Positions 23,445 to 34,720 of a DNA stretch of 64,000 nt are shown piece by piece. Position numbers and translations under genes: made by a program. Every line of letters begins with the position of its first letter. Position 1 is the stretch's first letter. Source of the stretch: Endomychus coccineus (lineage: Eukaryota; Arthropoda; Insecta; Coleoptera; Endomychidae); contig OY294068.1 of assembly GCA_958510875.1 (NCBI GenBank), forward strand, positions 158,756,388 through 158,820,387. The letters run 5' to 3'. The notes under the pieces were generated by a model. The model was not told the origin of the DNA. It was given only the letters and a program-made list of their open reading frames with translations, and searched no databases.

Positions 23445-23830
23445 TACATTGAAAATATAACAGGTCGAATTTCCAATATCCTCGAAAATCATAATATTTC
23501 TACTCGGTTTTCCGCACTTCAAAATCTATCTCAGCCTAACAAACCTATCAAAGATTCCTCCTCTACATTTAGAAGGTGTTTATAGCAATCCCTGTTATTG
23601 CGGTAAAGACTACATTGGTGAAACAGGTCGTATAGTAGCTACTCGTGTGAAAGAACATGACCGCTATACACGTGATTGCGAAACACAAGTTTGACACTAA
23701 TCATCAAATCATTTTCGAAAATATTAAAATCCTAGCCCGAGCCCCAAACTTCTATCAGTGAAAAATCCTGGAAGCTATAGAAATCCTAAAACACCCAGAT
23801 AATCTGAACCGTGACTCAGAATATCAGGTC
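23445..23830 (+). pseudogene. PLE-C linker and GIY-YIG endonuclease
   Basis: The linker reads NITGRISNILENHNISTRF. From about 23575 the nuclease reads EGVYSNPCYCGKDYIGETGR followed by RVKEHDRYTR: GIY is VYS, YIG is intact, and the Arg and His of the RxKEH helix are present. A TGA at 23694 ends the frame. A shifted frame then gives FENIKILARAPNFYQ and, after a further stop, KILEAIEILKHPDNLNRDS, which includes the expected catalytic Glu region. It is better preserved than the PLE-A nuclease but split by stop and frameshift. The tail after 23825 is non-coding and leads into the right arm. Confidence 0.75.
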
Positions 23831-24015
23831 CCAACATTTGGAAACCCATCGTCGAAAAGTCCACTTCGCACATGATCACACAACGACAAGGTCAGGTGCC
23901 AAAATGGAGGACCCCCGGAATGAAGGCAGTGAACTGTGTAGCGTGGAGGATTTTTTCCTACAATAAATACGACTACAGAAACCAGTAGAATCAGTATCAG
24001 TTCAAGCCTCAAGTC

Positions 24016-24060
24016 TGCTCTGAAGATTCAACCTGTGATGGTTGGCGAAACGTCGAAATC
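24016..24060 (+). ncRNA. Hammerhead motif, PLE-C right arm
   Basis: Core CUGAAGA (24020-24026), helix II UCAACC/GGUUGG around a UGUGAU loop, GAAA, then CGUC. Only the self-complementary ACGU is available for helix III, so it would need to pair in a dimer. Cleavage is expected after GUC (24052-24054). Helix I is poor in this copy. Confidence 0.5.
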
Positions 24061-24308
24061 AAGTCGTAGTATTGTGATGCGAAATCCATCCGAAAGCAAA
24101 GATTTTTCAAGATTATTTATCCGCGGAAGTCTACTATTCAAGGAGAATGTAATTTAATGTCTATATGTCTCAAATCTGTAACTGATATTACAAATATACT
24201 TTTATTTTGAATTAAATACAACGCGTCATCTTCATATTCAGTTTGACGCTTATTGAAATTCAAATGTTTGTTTTTAGATTTAAAAGCATAATTCATATGA
24301 ACAAATAT

Positions 24309-25344
24309 AGTCTAGGAGCCAGAGCGATATTGATGGTCTGAACATTAACCCGATGGCACTATGGTTTATCGTTAGAGGACGGTTCAATGATCAATTCATC
24401 TCACAGACCGAATTTTCCCCGGCTGCTAGATATCGAGATACTGCATCCGCATTTTTTCTTTTTGTTGACTGGAGGTTGACCCTTTCCAAGTTGCGGTTAC
24501 TTGAGAGGCATGCCATTCTTATACACTTCCACCATGTGGCATCATTTTTTATGGTGTCCGTTTATCAGGTCGACCAGTTAAAATCGAACCGAAAGTGGAC
24601 TGCAAGTCAACCCCCTCAAACCTGGTGGAAAATGTTCATTGGTATTGGCAATTGTTAGCATACCCTATGACATCAAAAGTAATCGGACCATTTCCGAGTA
24701 ATTGGCCATTATTTGGACCAAAATGTTTCTTTTTTTAATTTTGTGAATAAAAATTGCGGGTTACAAGGTAACATAATGGCACTATGTTAAATAAGTTAAT
24801 AAGTTTTGGGGGTTGAAATAGGCAAGGCGTGATGGAAAAATTTTAAATCTAATAAAGCTATTTAACATGGTGCCATCATGTTACCTTGTAACCCGCAAGT
24901 TTTATCCACAAAATGAAAAAAAGAAACAGTTTTGGTCCAAATAATGACCAATTACTCGGAAATGAATCGATATTTTTTGATGGCATAGGGTGTGTGTACA
25001 ATTGCCAACACCAATGAACATTTTCCACCAGGTTTGGGGGGGTTAACTTGCAGTTCATGTTTGGTTCAATTTCAACTGGTCGGCCTGATAAACGGACACG
25101 ATAAAAAATGATGACACATGGTGAAAAGCATGCCATTCTTCATGCTTTTCAAGTAACCGCAACTTGGAAAGGGTTAACCTCTAGTAAAAAAAAAATAAAA
25201 ATGCGGATGCTGTATCTCGAGATCCAGCAGTCGGGGAAAATTCGGTCTGTGAGATGAATTGTTCATTGAACCGTCCTCTAACGATAAACCATAGTGCCAT
25301 CGGGTTATTGTTCAGACCATCAATATCACTCTGGCTCCTAGACT
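24309..25344. mobile_element. FB2 foldback, full copy
   Basis: Left arm 24309-24796 begins agtctaggagcc. Right arm about 24852-25344 ends ggctcctagact. Arms are ~490 bp with a ~55-bp spacer. The frames inside the arms mirror each other because of the inverted repeat; I do not consider them genes. Confidence 0.85.
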
Positions 25345-25680
25345 GATACGTCGTTTACATTTTACCTTGATAGCAAAGCTGCTAGAAGAAAAAGCAACAT
25401 TCATTAGTAAATCATGTTATAGTTGAGTTATATCTATTCTCATTATCAGACTTCCAATTTGAAGTTTAGCCTAAACATTTGTATGCAAACGTATCATGAA
25501 AATTAATGCTTCGATAATTGAATTGATAGATATTTCCAGTGAATAAATTACAATTTAGACATTTTTAACGTGCGGAAATTGTATAAAATTTATTATAACT
25601 GATAGTATAATAAAAATTAAATTTAATGGAAATTGAATTTTACTTTAAAAAATACCATTGATAAGAAATAGTCACCCTTA
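25345..25680. other. Unassigned, AT-rich
   Basis: No recognised feature. The second copy is at 29357-29692. Confidence 0.4.
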
Positions 25681-25693
25681 TCCACTAAAACTA

Positions 25694-25745
25694 CTATTAA
25701 AGTCCTGAGGACCTTTCGGCTACCAAGTAGCCATCATCAGAATAA
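25694..25745 (-). ncRNA. Hammerhead ribozyme motif, PLE-B (all elements present)
   Basis: On the - strand: helix I UUAUU; core CUGAUGA; bulged U; helix II GGCUAC/GUAGCC with a UUG loop; GAAA; helix III GGUCC/GGACU closed by UCA (one G-U pair); triplet UUU; then helix I partner AAUAG (one U-G pair). Stem III is longer than usual for PLE hammerheads, so it might fold as a monomer. It lies just after the GIY-YIG remnant in sense orientation. Confidence 0.7.
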
Positions 25746-25864
25746 ACTAAATTATAAATCAAAATGTGTCTGTGTACATACTATTTGGGGATAATGATGT
25801 GAACAATGGGTTACCTTCAGCTGGAGATCAATCGAAATTTGATATACTGCTTTTTCGTTTATAC

Positions 25865-26364
25865 ATTTCCATTCCTTCTAAATCACCGCTGATATTATTT
25901 TTCTTTATATAGGACACATTTTCCTTCTAGTTTGACCAATATACCATTTTGAATACGACTCACGATTGATTTCGTACATTCCGGACTTGTCGGAATCGGA
26001 AACCTCTTCAAAGATGTTGCCTATACTGTGTTTTAGCTTGTTCTTACATCTATAAAATGGCTGTATTGCAAATTCGGAAATAAAATTTGTAGATAACCAA
26101 AGAATGATAAGTGAATTTCATCAAAGTATTTGAAGGCAATGGCTCTAATTTGGTTAGTTGGCTACGTTCCAAATTCTTTTTTTGTTTAGTAATTGAGTTA
26201 TTGATCAAAGATTTGTGGTAACCATTGTCCAACGCAATTTGCTGAAGTATCTCAACTTCGTTGTTATAATTTTGCTGGCTCAAAAGAACGTTCAATAGTA
26301 AACTATCCAACGGAGCTATTTCATATCTAATTGGTGTAGCTAAATCCGCCGGGGAGTAACCCAT
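25865..26364 (-). pseudogene. PLE-B RT end, linker and GIY-YIG start
   Basis: A 104-codon frame (26364 to 26050) reads EILQQIALDNGYHKSLINNS, the PLE RT thumb/linker, then KNLERSQLTKLEPLPSN. Downstream, in another frame, comes CKNKLKHSIGN, then a block around SGMYEI (GIY as GMY) and YIGQTRRKMCP, after which a stop appears. The catalytic YIG and following Arg are visible. It is truncated: no RT catalytic part and no C-terminal nuclease half. Confidence 0.7.
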
Positions 26365-26429
26365 TGTTTACATCATTATCTCCAAACAGTATTTAAACAG
26401 GAACATTATGATTGTCATTTTGGTTCATT

Positions 26430-26480
26430 CTAATGACGGCTACTTGGTAGTTAAAAGGTCTTCAGTACTTCAATAGTATT
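26430..26480 (+). ncRNA. Hammerhead relic, PLE-B upstream arm
   Basis: Core CUAAUGA instead of CUGAUGA, helix II with mispairs (GGCUAC/GUAGUU), and AAAA instead of GAAA. Antisense to the PLE-B coding strand. Expected to be inactive. Confidence 0.5.
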
Positions 26481-26490
26481 TTCAGTATTT

Positions 26491-27081
26491 TATAGCTTAT
26501 TATTAACAAAAATGATCTAATTATTATTCTTATTACCAGAGGTCTCATTTCAATTATACCTAAGTACAATTATACATTGTGGGGAAGGCTACTTCCCCCA
26601 TTTGTGGAGGAAGTATGAATGTAATGCCATGTTGGTTTCTGATTCTATTCAGTGTGGACCGTGTTTTGCGCGGAAAATCAGTCCTCGTAGGATGAAAAAT
26701 ATGACAATTGTCGATAAATAACTATGATTTAATTTCGGAAATTATCATTATCCACTTCACAAGACACGCAAGGAGCTAGTTTCCAATGGTTGGCATTGTA
26801 TCATTGGTATCGTGAGTATCGTGACCGTTTTCATATTTGAAACTTCAGATTGAAGGATAAGTAGGATTAAATGAGCTAGGTTGAGAATTATATCTTTCCG
26901 ACATATTAGGAAATGTGATTAATACACTGAGTCAACAGAAAATAGACAGAATTATTACATTCGTCATTAACGTGCTGGTCACCTTTGTTAATATGTTGAA
27001 GCAATTCATGAAACAATAACATGCATTTTGTTCGGATGGTCATGTTGGCTATGAATTTGAACGGGTGCGTGTCGAATGAAG
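26491..27081. other. Unassigned part of the duplicated block
   Basis: AT-rich with no recognised feature. The second copy is at 30503-31093. Confidence 0.4.
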
Positions 27082-27337
27082 TATCTTCATTCTTATCAAA
27101 CTGAACATATTAAACTGTAATCTTATAGAATAAAGTAACGAATACAAAAAAAATCTATTTCAAAATGGAAACTAGAAGTACATCATATGGCGATACTACA
27201 AAAACTTACAATAAACAATCCATCTTCAAAATTTGATAATCATGAACATTTTGTTAAAATCAACAGAAATTAAATAAACAGAAGAATGAAATATCTTGGC
27301 TTTCGGATGGATTCAGCGTCACAATAGCACGACTTGA

Positions 27338-27380
27338 TGCCGACGTTTAGTTAACCATTAGAGGTGGCATCTTCAGGGCA
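27338..27380 (-). ncRNA. Hammerhead motif, PLE-C left arm, second copy
   Basis: Duplicate of 23326-23368. Confidence 0.5.
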
Positions 27381-28027
27381 GGTTTGAGACTTGAACTGAA
27401 ACTGATTCTACTGATTTCTGCAGCCGTATTCATTGTAGGAAAAAAATTTATTCCAATACATTGAAAATATAACAGGTCGAATTTCCAATATCCTCGAAAA
27501 TCATAATATTTCTACTCGGTTTTCCGCACTTCAAAATCTATCTCAGCCTAACAAACCTATCAAAGATTCCTCCTCTACATTTAGAAGGTGTTTATAGCAA
27601 TCCCTGTTATTGCGGTAAAGACTACATTGGTGAAACAGGTCGTATAGTAGCTACTCGTGTGAAAGAACATGACCGCTATACACGTGATTGCGAAACACAA
27701 GTTTGACACTAATCATCAAATCATTTTCGAAAATATTAAAATCCTAGCCCGAGCCCCAAACTTCTATCAGTGAAAAATCCTGGAAGCTATAGAAATCCTA
27801 AAACACCCAGATAATCTGAACCGTGACTCAGAATATCAGGTCCCAACATTTGGAAACCCATCGTCGAAAAGTCCACTTCGCACATGATCACACAACGACA
27901 AGGTCAGGTGCCAAAATGGAGGACCCCCGGAATGAAGGCAGTGAACTGTGTAGCGTGGAGGATTTTTTCCTACAATAAATACGACTACAGAAACCAGTAG
28001 AATCAGTATCAGTTCAAGCCTCAAGTC

Positions 28028-28072
28028 TGCTCTGAAGATTCAACCTGTGATGGTTGGCGAAACGTCGAAATC
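28028..28072 (+). ncRNA. Hammerhead motif, PLE-C right arm, second copy
   Basis: Duplicate of 24016-24060. Confidence 0.5.
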
Positions 28073-28320
28073 AAGTCGTAGTATTGTGACGCGAAATCCA
28101 TCCGAAAGCAAAGATTTTTCAAGATTATTTATCCGCGGAAGTCTACTATTCAAGGAGAATGTAATTTAATGTCTATATGTCTCAAATCTGTAACTGATAT
28201 TACAAATATACTTTTATTTTGAATTAAATACAACGCGTCATCTTCATATTCAGTTTGACGCTTATTGAAATTCAAATGTTTGTTTTTAGATTTAAAAGCA
28301 TAATTCATATGAACAAATAT

Positions 28321-29356
28321 AGTCTAGGAGCCAGAGCGATATTGATGGTCTGAACATTAACCCGATGGCACTATGGTTTATCGTTAGAGGACGGTTCAAT
28401 GATCAATTCATCTCACAGACCGAATTTTCCCCGGCTGCTAGATATCGAGATACTGCATCCGCATTTTTTCTTTTTGTTGACTGGAGGTTGACCCTTTCCA
28501 AGTTGCGGTTACTTGAGAGGCATGCCATTCTTATACACTTCCACCATGTGGCATCATTTTTTATGGTGTCCGTTTATCAGGTCGACCAGTTAAAATCGAA
28601 CCGAAAGTGGACTGCAAGTCAACCCCCTCAAACCTGGTGGAAAATGTTCATTGGTATTGGCAATTGTTAGCATACCCTATGACATCAAAAGTAATCGGAC
28701 CATTTCCGAGTAATTGGCCATTATTTGGACCAAAATGTTTCTTTTTTTAATTTTGTGAATAAAAATTGCGGGTTACAAGGTAACATAATGGCACTATGTT
28801 AAATAAGTTAATAAGTTTTGGGGGTTGAAATAGGCAAGGCGTGATGGAAAAATTTTAAATCTAATAAAGCTATTTAACATGGTGCCATCATGTTACCTTG
28901 TAACCCGCAAGTTTTATCCACAAAATGAAAAAAAGAAACAGTTTTGGTCCAAATAATGACCAATTACTCGGAAATGAATCGATATTTTTTGATGGCATAG
29001 GGTGTGTGTACAATTGCCAACACCAATGAACATTTTCCACCAGGTTTGGGGGGGTTAACTTGCAGTTCATGTTTGGTTCAATTTCAACTGGTCGGCCTGA
29101 TAAACGGACACGATAAAAAATGATGACACATGGTGAAAAGCATGCCATTCTTCATGCTTTTCAAGTAACCGCAACTTGGAAAGGGTTAACCTCTAGTAAA
29201 AAAAAAATAAAAATGCGGATGCTGTATCTCGAGATCCAGCAGTCGGGGAAAATTCGGTCTGTGAGATGAATTGTTCATTGAACCGTCCTCTAACGATAAA
29301 CCATAGTGCCATCGGGTTATTGTTCAGACCATCAATATCACTCTGGCTCCTAGACT
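28321..29356. mobile_element. FB2 foldback, second copy
   Basis: Duplicate of 24309-25344. Confidence 0.85.
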
Positions 29357-29692
29357 GATACGTCGTTTACATTTTACCTTGATAGCAAAGCTGCTAGAAG
29401 AAAAAGCAACATTCATTAGTAAATCATGTTATAGTTGAGTTATATCTATTCTCATTATCAGACTTCCAATTTGAAGTTTAGCCTAAACATTTGTATGCAA
29501 ACGTATCATGAAAATTAATGCTTCGATAATTGAATTGATAGATATTTCCAGTGAATAAATTACAATTTAGACATTTTTAACGTGCGGAAATTGTATAAAA
29601 TTTATTATAACTGATAGTATAATAAAAATTAAATTTAATGGAAATTGAATTTTACTTTAAAAAATACCATTGATAAGAAATAGTCACCCTTA

Positions 29693-30502
29693 TCCACTAA
29701 AACTACTATTAAAGTCCTGAGGACCTTTCGGCTACCAAGTAGCCATCATCAGAATAAACTAAATTATAAATCAAAATGTGTCTGTGTACATACTATTTGG
29801 GGATAATGATGTGAACAATGGGTTACCTTCAGCTGGAGATCAATCGAAATTTGATATACTGCTTTTTCGTTTATACATTTCCATTCCTTCTAAATCACCG
29901 CTGATATTATTTTTCTTTATATAGGACACATTTTCCTTCTAGTTTGACCAATATACCATTTTGAATACGACTCACGATTGATTTCGTACATTCCGGACTT
30001 GTCGGAATCGGAAACCTCTTCAAAGATGTTGCCTATACTGTGTTTTAGCTTGTTCTTACATCTATAAAATGGCTGTATTGCAAATTCGGAAATAAAATTT
30101 GTAGATAACCAAAGAATGATAAGTGAATTTCATCAAAGTATTTGAAGGCAATGGCTCTAATTTGGTTAGTTGGCTACGTTCCAAATTCTTTTTTTGTTTA
30201 GTAATTGAGTTATTGATCAAAGATTTGTGGTAACCATTGTCCAACGCAATTTGCTGAAGTATCTCAACTTCGTTGTTATAATTTTGCTGGCTCAAAAGAA
30301 CGTTCAATAGTAAACTATCCAACGGAGCTATTTCATATCTAATTGGTGTAGCTAAATCCGCCGGGGAGTAACCCATTGTTTACATCATTATCTCCAAACA
30401 GTATTTAAACAGGAACATTATGATTGTCATTTTGGTTCATTCTAATGACGGCTACTTGGTAGTTAAAAGGTCTTCAGTACTTCAATAGTATTTTCAGTAT
30501 TT
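29693..30502 (-). mobile_element. PLE-B, second copy
   Basis: Duplicate of 25681-26490, with coding remnant at 29877-30376. Confidence 0.75.
29706..29757 (-). ncRNA. Hammerhead ribozyme motif, PLE-B, second copy
   Basis: Duplicate of 25694-25745, identical by eye. Confidence 0.7.
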
Positions 30503-31093
30503 TATAGCTTATTATTAACAAAAATGATCTAATTATTATTCTTATTACCAGAGGTCTCATTTCAATTATACCTAAGTACAATTATACATTGTGGGGAAGG
30601 CTACTTCCCCCATTTGTGGAGGAAGTATGAATGTAATGCCATGTTGGTTTCTGATTCTATTCAGTGTGGACCGTGTTTTGCGCGGAAAATCAGTCCTCGT
30701 AGGATGAAAAATATGACAATTGTCGATAAATAACTATGATTTAATTTCGGAAATTATCATTATCCACTTCACAAGACACGCAAGGAGCTAGTTTCCAATG
30801 GTTGGCATTGTATCATTGGTATCGTGAGTATCGTGACCGTTTTCATATTTGAAACTTCAGATTGAAGGATAAGTAGGATTAAATGAGCTAGGTTGAGAAT
30901 TATATCTTTCCGACATATTAGGAAATGTGATTAATACACTGAGTCAACAGAAAATAGACAGAATTATTACATTCGTCATTAACGTGCTGGTCACCTTTGT
31001 TAATATGTTGAAGCAATTCATGAAACAATAACATGCATTTTGTTCGGATGGTCATGTTGGCTATGAATTTGAACGGGTGCGTGTCGAATGAAG

Positions 31094-31480
31094 TTATCTA
31101 GGGTTACAAAGTCATTCAACTTTTTAGTGCCAGGCCAGTTGACTAGAGGGATGATTACAACTTCCACCCACTGTTAGAAAGTATGACGGCAGAGAACACA
31201 CCCTCGGTGGTGGAAGATTAGAGCTACTTTATCCGCAACACCCCGGCCAGGCAGTTTCACCATACGTTATACGTTGCTTATTATATGATAGAGATATATA
31301 GCATCCGCATGTTTAGGGGTGTACCGGCTTTCAAGATAATTCCGGAAAAACTAGCATATATTTACGGGGTTGCAAATTACCGGGTCGTCCCTCACATTCA
31401 CCTGCCGTGTAATAAACCACCATAAATTTCACTTTCCCCGGCTGACCAGACTCTAGGCTGGCTCGTCCTTATAATACATT
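31094..31480. other. Unassigned, less AT-rich
   Basis: Composition shifts toward GC right after the duplication. It may be a LINE remnant, but I see no firm motif. Confidence 0.3.
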
Positions 31481-31905
31481 GATGTTTGGAAGTACTTTAC
31501 GAAGTCATTGTAAGTACATTACGGCTTTCATGTGTAGGTATCACGAGTGGGATGAGGCTTCGACAAGGGTTCTTGAAGCCCTCACTTGAATACCACCTCT
31601 ACACTTATTCACAAAAGTTGAAGCCATGAGAACGGCGCATAGCTTAATGGGCCCAGCCAGACGCTCAGGTCACTGGACTGAAACGCACTACTCTCGTAGT
31701 CACTCAGTGCTTTTGAGTGAGGCCACCTCTGATCATCTCATATTAAAAATCAGTCTAGAAAGCACAATTTCAGCCAAAAGTCTCACTTCTCTCAAAGTCT
31801 TCATCACTGATAAAGGAGATTGGAATCACGAAACTCTCGCCCTGTTGCCACCAGGCGGGCTCGTACGGCTCACAGAATAGGTTCAGATTGCAGGAGTCTA
31901 CCTAA
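31480..31905 (+). pseudogene. LINE segment between RT and RNase H
   Basis: The open frame 31626-31880 (84 codons) reads RTAHSLMGPARRSGH, later ATSDHLILKISLES and ITDKGDWNHETLALLPPGG. It resembles the connector between RT and RNase H in RNase H-bearing LINEs, which usually continues into a YTDGSK start of RNase H. The next expected block is displaced beyond foldback FB4, and RNase H sequence resumes at 32.7 kb. The family call rests on pattern only. Confidence 0.45.
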
Positions 31906-32057
31906 AAAAGCCTAAGATCAGTAGTCTTAGACGGGTAATGCACGTGTTTCCAGGCTGTAATAATAGTCGATGAAATAAAGCAGAAGACAGGCCAAAGTAA
32001 AAAAACGGCAGAACCAATTTTGACGATTTTTCTAAAATCAGTTATAGAAGTCATTGA
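31906..32057. other. Junction before FB4
   Basis: Contains aataatagtcgatgaaataaag, close to a block at the outer end of the FB3 left arm (about 18978), so it may be the outermost part of FB4. Confidence 0.4.
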
Positions 32058-32660
32058 AAAAAAATGTTACCATGTAATTTTTTCATGATATCCATTTTAA
32101 CATCTCTACAGAGGAAAATGCATATTTTTGAATGCATTTTCGGGAGACAATGTTAAAAATGTTCCAAAAATGGCCAAATATAGCCAAAATAGGCCAGAAT
32201 TCCTAACGCGTAGGTTTTTGGGGTTTCTGTGACTCAGGAGATTCCAGTAGTATCGTCATCTTCATATTAAAAAATCATCCATGGAGATGACCTAGGTCAT
32301 CAGGGTAACCTGATTACCAGGTGACTATTGAGGGTCATAGTCACAACCGGCAGCTTCAAAAGAACCTCCCTCACATGTTTCGTCCTGTTCCAAAAGATAA
32401 TTTTACGAATTCCCTGAAGACGACCACAGTACCAGGATATCCTGAGCCCCAGGTGCGTCATTGTTCCAATCTGGCACCGATATAGTGTTCAGCAACCCCA
32501 AAACCCCCAAGTAAGAAATGCTGGCCTATTTTGACTATACTTGGAAATTTTTTCAACATTTTTGATACTATCTCCTGAAAATGCATTCAAAAACATGCAT
32601 TTTCCTCTGTATTAATGCTAAGATGCATATCATGAAAAAATAAACTGGTAACATTATTTT
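32058..32660. mobile_element. FB4 foldback, ~600 bp
   Basis: Left arm about 32058-32255 and right arm about 32477-32660 are reverse complements (gaggaaaatgcat, gaatgcattttc and aaaataggccag blocks). The arms contain a gtttttggggtttctg / ggggttgctgaacac motif shared with FB3. No coding content. Confidence 0.7.
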
Positions 32661-32860
32661 ATTGATTCCTAGAATCGATTAAGAAAACATCACCAAAACT
32701 ATTAAGTCACCTAGAGCCGCATCAAGGCTAGTCAAAGAATACAGAGATGTATAACTGGTAACATTATTTTATTGATTCCTAGAATCGATTAAGAAAACAT
32801 CACCAAAACTATTAAGTCACCTAGAGCCGCATCAAGGCTAGTCAAAGAATACAGAGATGC
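32643..32860. repeat. 110-bp tandem duplication
   Basis: The block starting aactggtaacattattttat occurs at 32643 and 32753 and is near-identical for about 108 bases. It straddles the FB4 edge and the RNase H remnant. Confidence 0.9.
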
Positions 32861-33015
32861 ACTGGGTGAACTGGTCAGGACAACCAAGGTTCAACTCATT
32901 TGGGTCCCATGATACAGTGGAGTTCATGGAAAATAAATGGTCGACACCTTGGCCTAGCGGATTTCATCTGGTATCCCCGTTCAGCCAGAGCCAATAGTCG
33001 CTCCATAAAACTGCG
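32700..33015 (+). pseudogene. LINE RNase H domain remnant
   Basis: The + frame reads ITKTIKSPRAASRLVKEYRD, then ALGELVRTTKVQLIWVP, a stop, then YSGVHGK, equivalent to the WVPGHxGIxGNE block of LINE-type RNase H, and TLAxRISSG. RNase H removes the RNA template after reverse transcription. Stops and the upstream 110-bp duplication disable it. It probably belongs with the connector at 31.5-31.9 kb, the two separated by FB4. Confidence 0.6.
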
Positions 33016-34113
33016 TAGGAGGTCTCGCCCTGCGAGGCCAGCTGACGAGGAATTCTTCAAGTGATAAGTAGAACTTCATAGTACCATACAATTTGCTAAT
33101 GATTTCTTCCATCATTTTCCATAGCATTTCTATTTTTTTGAAACGTTGCTTCCTAACGGGTACTATGACTAGGCAATAGAAAACGTAATTCTGTTTCAAA
33201 AATGACACATATTCTACAGTAATGCCGATTTTATTGAAGTGATAATTGAAAGAGCAATCCATGGCCGTTGACGAGGCTAGTTATTCACCTCTCATTTTGT
33301 TTGCTCCTCCTTTTGATGCTGTTCTTGAGTTAGTCTAACAGAGTGATGAGGAAGCATTTAAATAGTTTCTTATCTGCTTATTGTCATACAGGATGCACAG
33401 AAGTGTACATTGTACATTTCTTCTTCCTTTGAATCTTGAGATGAGTTTAGTGTGCTGGTATTCCCGTTCGAGAAGTAATGGAGATTCATGTTATTATGTC
33501 TCGTCTACAAATATCCAATCCTGCTCTTTATTCATCTCTTCAGACATGTGTACCATCATAATTCATTGATAGTCTGTAAAGTTCTAAAATCAACGATTGT
33601 GGCAACTTATATGCTATCTCTTTAAGAGTAGATTTTTCTTCTTAGCCAAAAAGTTTGTGCTTCATTCCCTAACCTCACTTTTGTGTATAATCGAAGCTAT
33701 CGAATATAATGATCTAGAATTCTAGGGGGTGGTTGGTATAATGACAATAATGAATAATAATGAAAATAAAATTATTCAGCAATTTAAGCAGTTACAATTT
33801 ATTCAATAACTAGAATAACATCAATTTTAATATCACATTAAAAACTACTGAATATGATTAAAAGCTATATAAATTTAAGCCAGTCCGTGATTAAAAACAA
33901 ACTCAAATTTACATGAATACAGTGATAACACAATAGTCAGCAAATAAATTTTGCAGCTCGTTTAAATTCAAGTTTGCGTTTTTGTGATTTCAAACTGAAT
34001 TCACTTAAAATAAATAATGAATGATCAAACTTCCCAATTGGTAATTTTTATCTTATATTTTACTATATGGATAGGATAGCTCCTTTCCAAGTCAACTGAT
34101 ACTATGGGAGCAT
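33016..34113. other. Unassigned
   Basis: No recognised feature. Confidence 0.4.
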
Positions 34114-34402
34114 CTAAAAATTTACCAGAACGTTAGGTTCTAAATTAAGCGTTTCAGAGAAATGTCCAACTAGAACATTGGCTACGTGCTGATATGGTAT
34201 CCTCTTGAAAGTTCTTCCACTTGGATTATAAACTTGGCAATAAGTTCTTAGAGAAGAACTTAAACTGCCGTTCGATAACTTTGAGAATGGAATATTAGGA
34301 ACCACTAATGCACGACACAGGTCCTGATTAAACATTACATGTCTGCTTAGTATTTTAGAACTGGATTCGAAACATTTCTCCCTACATTGAAATTGCCCTT
34401 CC
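34114..34402 (-). CDS. Unknown open frame, possible exon
   Basis: The frame stays open upstream of the ATG at 34335 to about 34402, where an ag/G 3' splice-like site follows a TAA. Upstream part: EGQFQCREKCFESSSKILSR. Then the 73-codon frame begins MFNQDLCRALVVPN and ends EPNVLVNF. Composition looks protein-like, with Cys and Ser clusters. I do not recognise the family. It could be a terminal exon or part of an unrecognised transposon. Confidence 0.3.
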
Positions 34403-34720
34403 CTAGTTAATTATGACGTAGTTCATAACTGCGCCACAATAAACCAGGCAAAGAAAAATGTGAAACTACAAAACATGCTTTTTGCATAAATATAAACTTT
34501 GAGTGGCGCGCTAATGCGACAGGTCTCAAGTCGACACTCATTATCAACCTAAAAAAAAGCTATGAAATATCATTTTGATGTAAAATTACCATCGTTTTTA
34601 TTTGATAGTATTAATTCTCCAGCAAAAGTACAGGTTTTCTGCTGTTATCATGTAAACCATTTCTTCGTTTCATGCACCCGGGATAAAAAGAGAAAATTAT
34701 TACAAATTTTGTGAAGATAC

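Larger units (their letters stand above)
23283..24110 (+). mobile_element. Penelope-like element PLE-C with inverted arms
   Basis: Left arm 23283-23435 and right arm about 23945-24100 are reverse complements (tgaactgaaactgattctac against gtagaatcagtatcagttca). Linker and GIY-YIG codons lie between them. The RT is missing. A fragment of the same arm lies at 61.84-62.0 kb. Confidence 0.75.
25681..26490 (-). mobile_element. Penelope-like element PLE-B with inverted arms
   Basis: Coding on the - strand, between short arms at about 25685-25760 and 26425-26490 that are reverse complements around the hammerhead motif (ggctacttggtag in both). Other PLE-B pieces lie at 54.4, 55.8, 61.0 and 61.6 kb. 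Confidence 0.75.
23070..27081. repeat. 4012-bp tandem duplication, copy 1
   Basis: Contains PLE-C, FB2, PLE-B and unassigned AT-rich DNA. The next 4012 bases repeat it; I noticed one substitution (T at 24078, C at 28090). Both copies abut directly, with no spacer. Confidence 0.95.
27295..28122 (+). mobile_element. PLE-C, second copy
   Basis: Duplicate of 23283-24110, with nuclease remnant at 27457-27842 and the same stop and frameshift. Confidence 0.75.
27082..31093. repeat. 4012-bp tandem duplication, copy 2
   Basis: Starts tatcttcattc, like copy 1 at 23070, and ends gtgtcgaatgaag, like copy 1 at 27081. Its features are those of copy 1 plus 4012. Confidence 0.95.

Noticed and set aside
24353..25136. 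Open frames of 86-101 codons inside FB2, repeated at 17.7 and 28.4 kb
   Set aside because: They are similar only because the DNA is a repeated inverted element; frames are broken differently in each arm and show no protein family.
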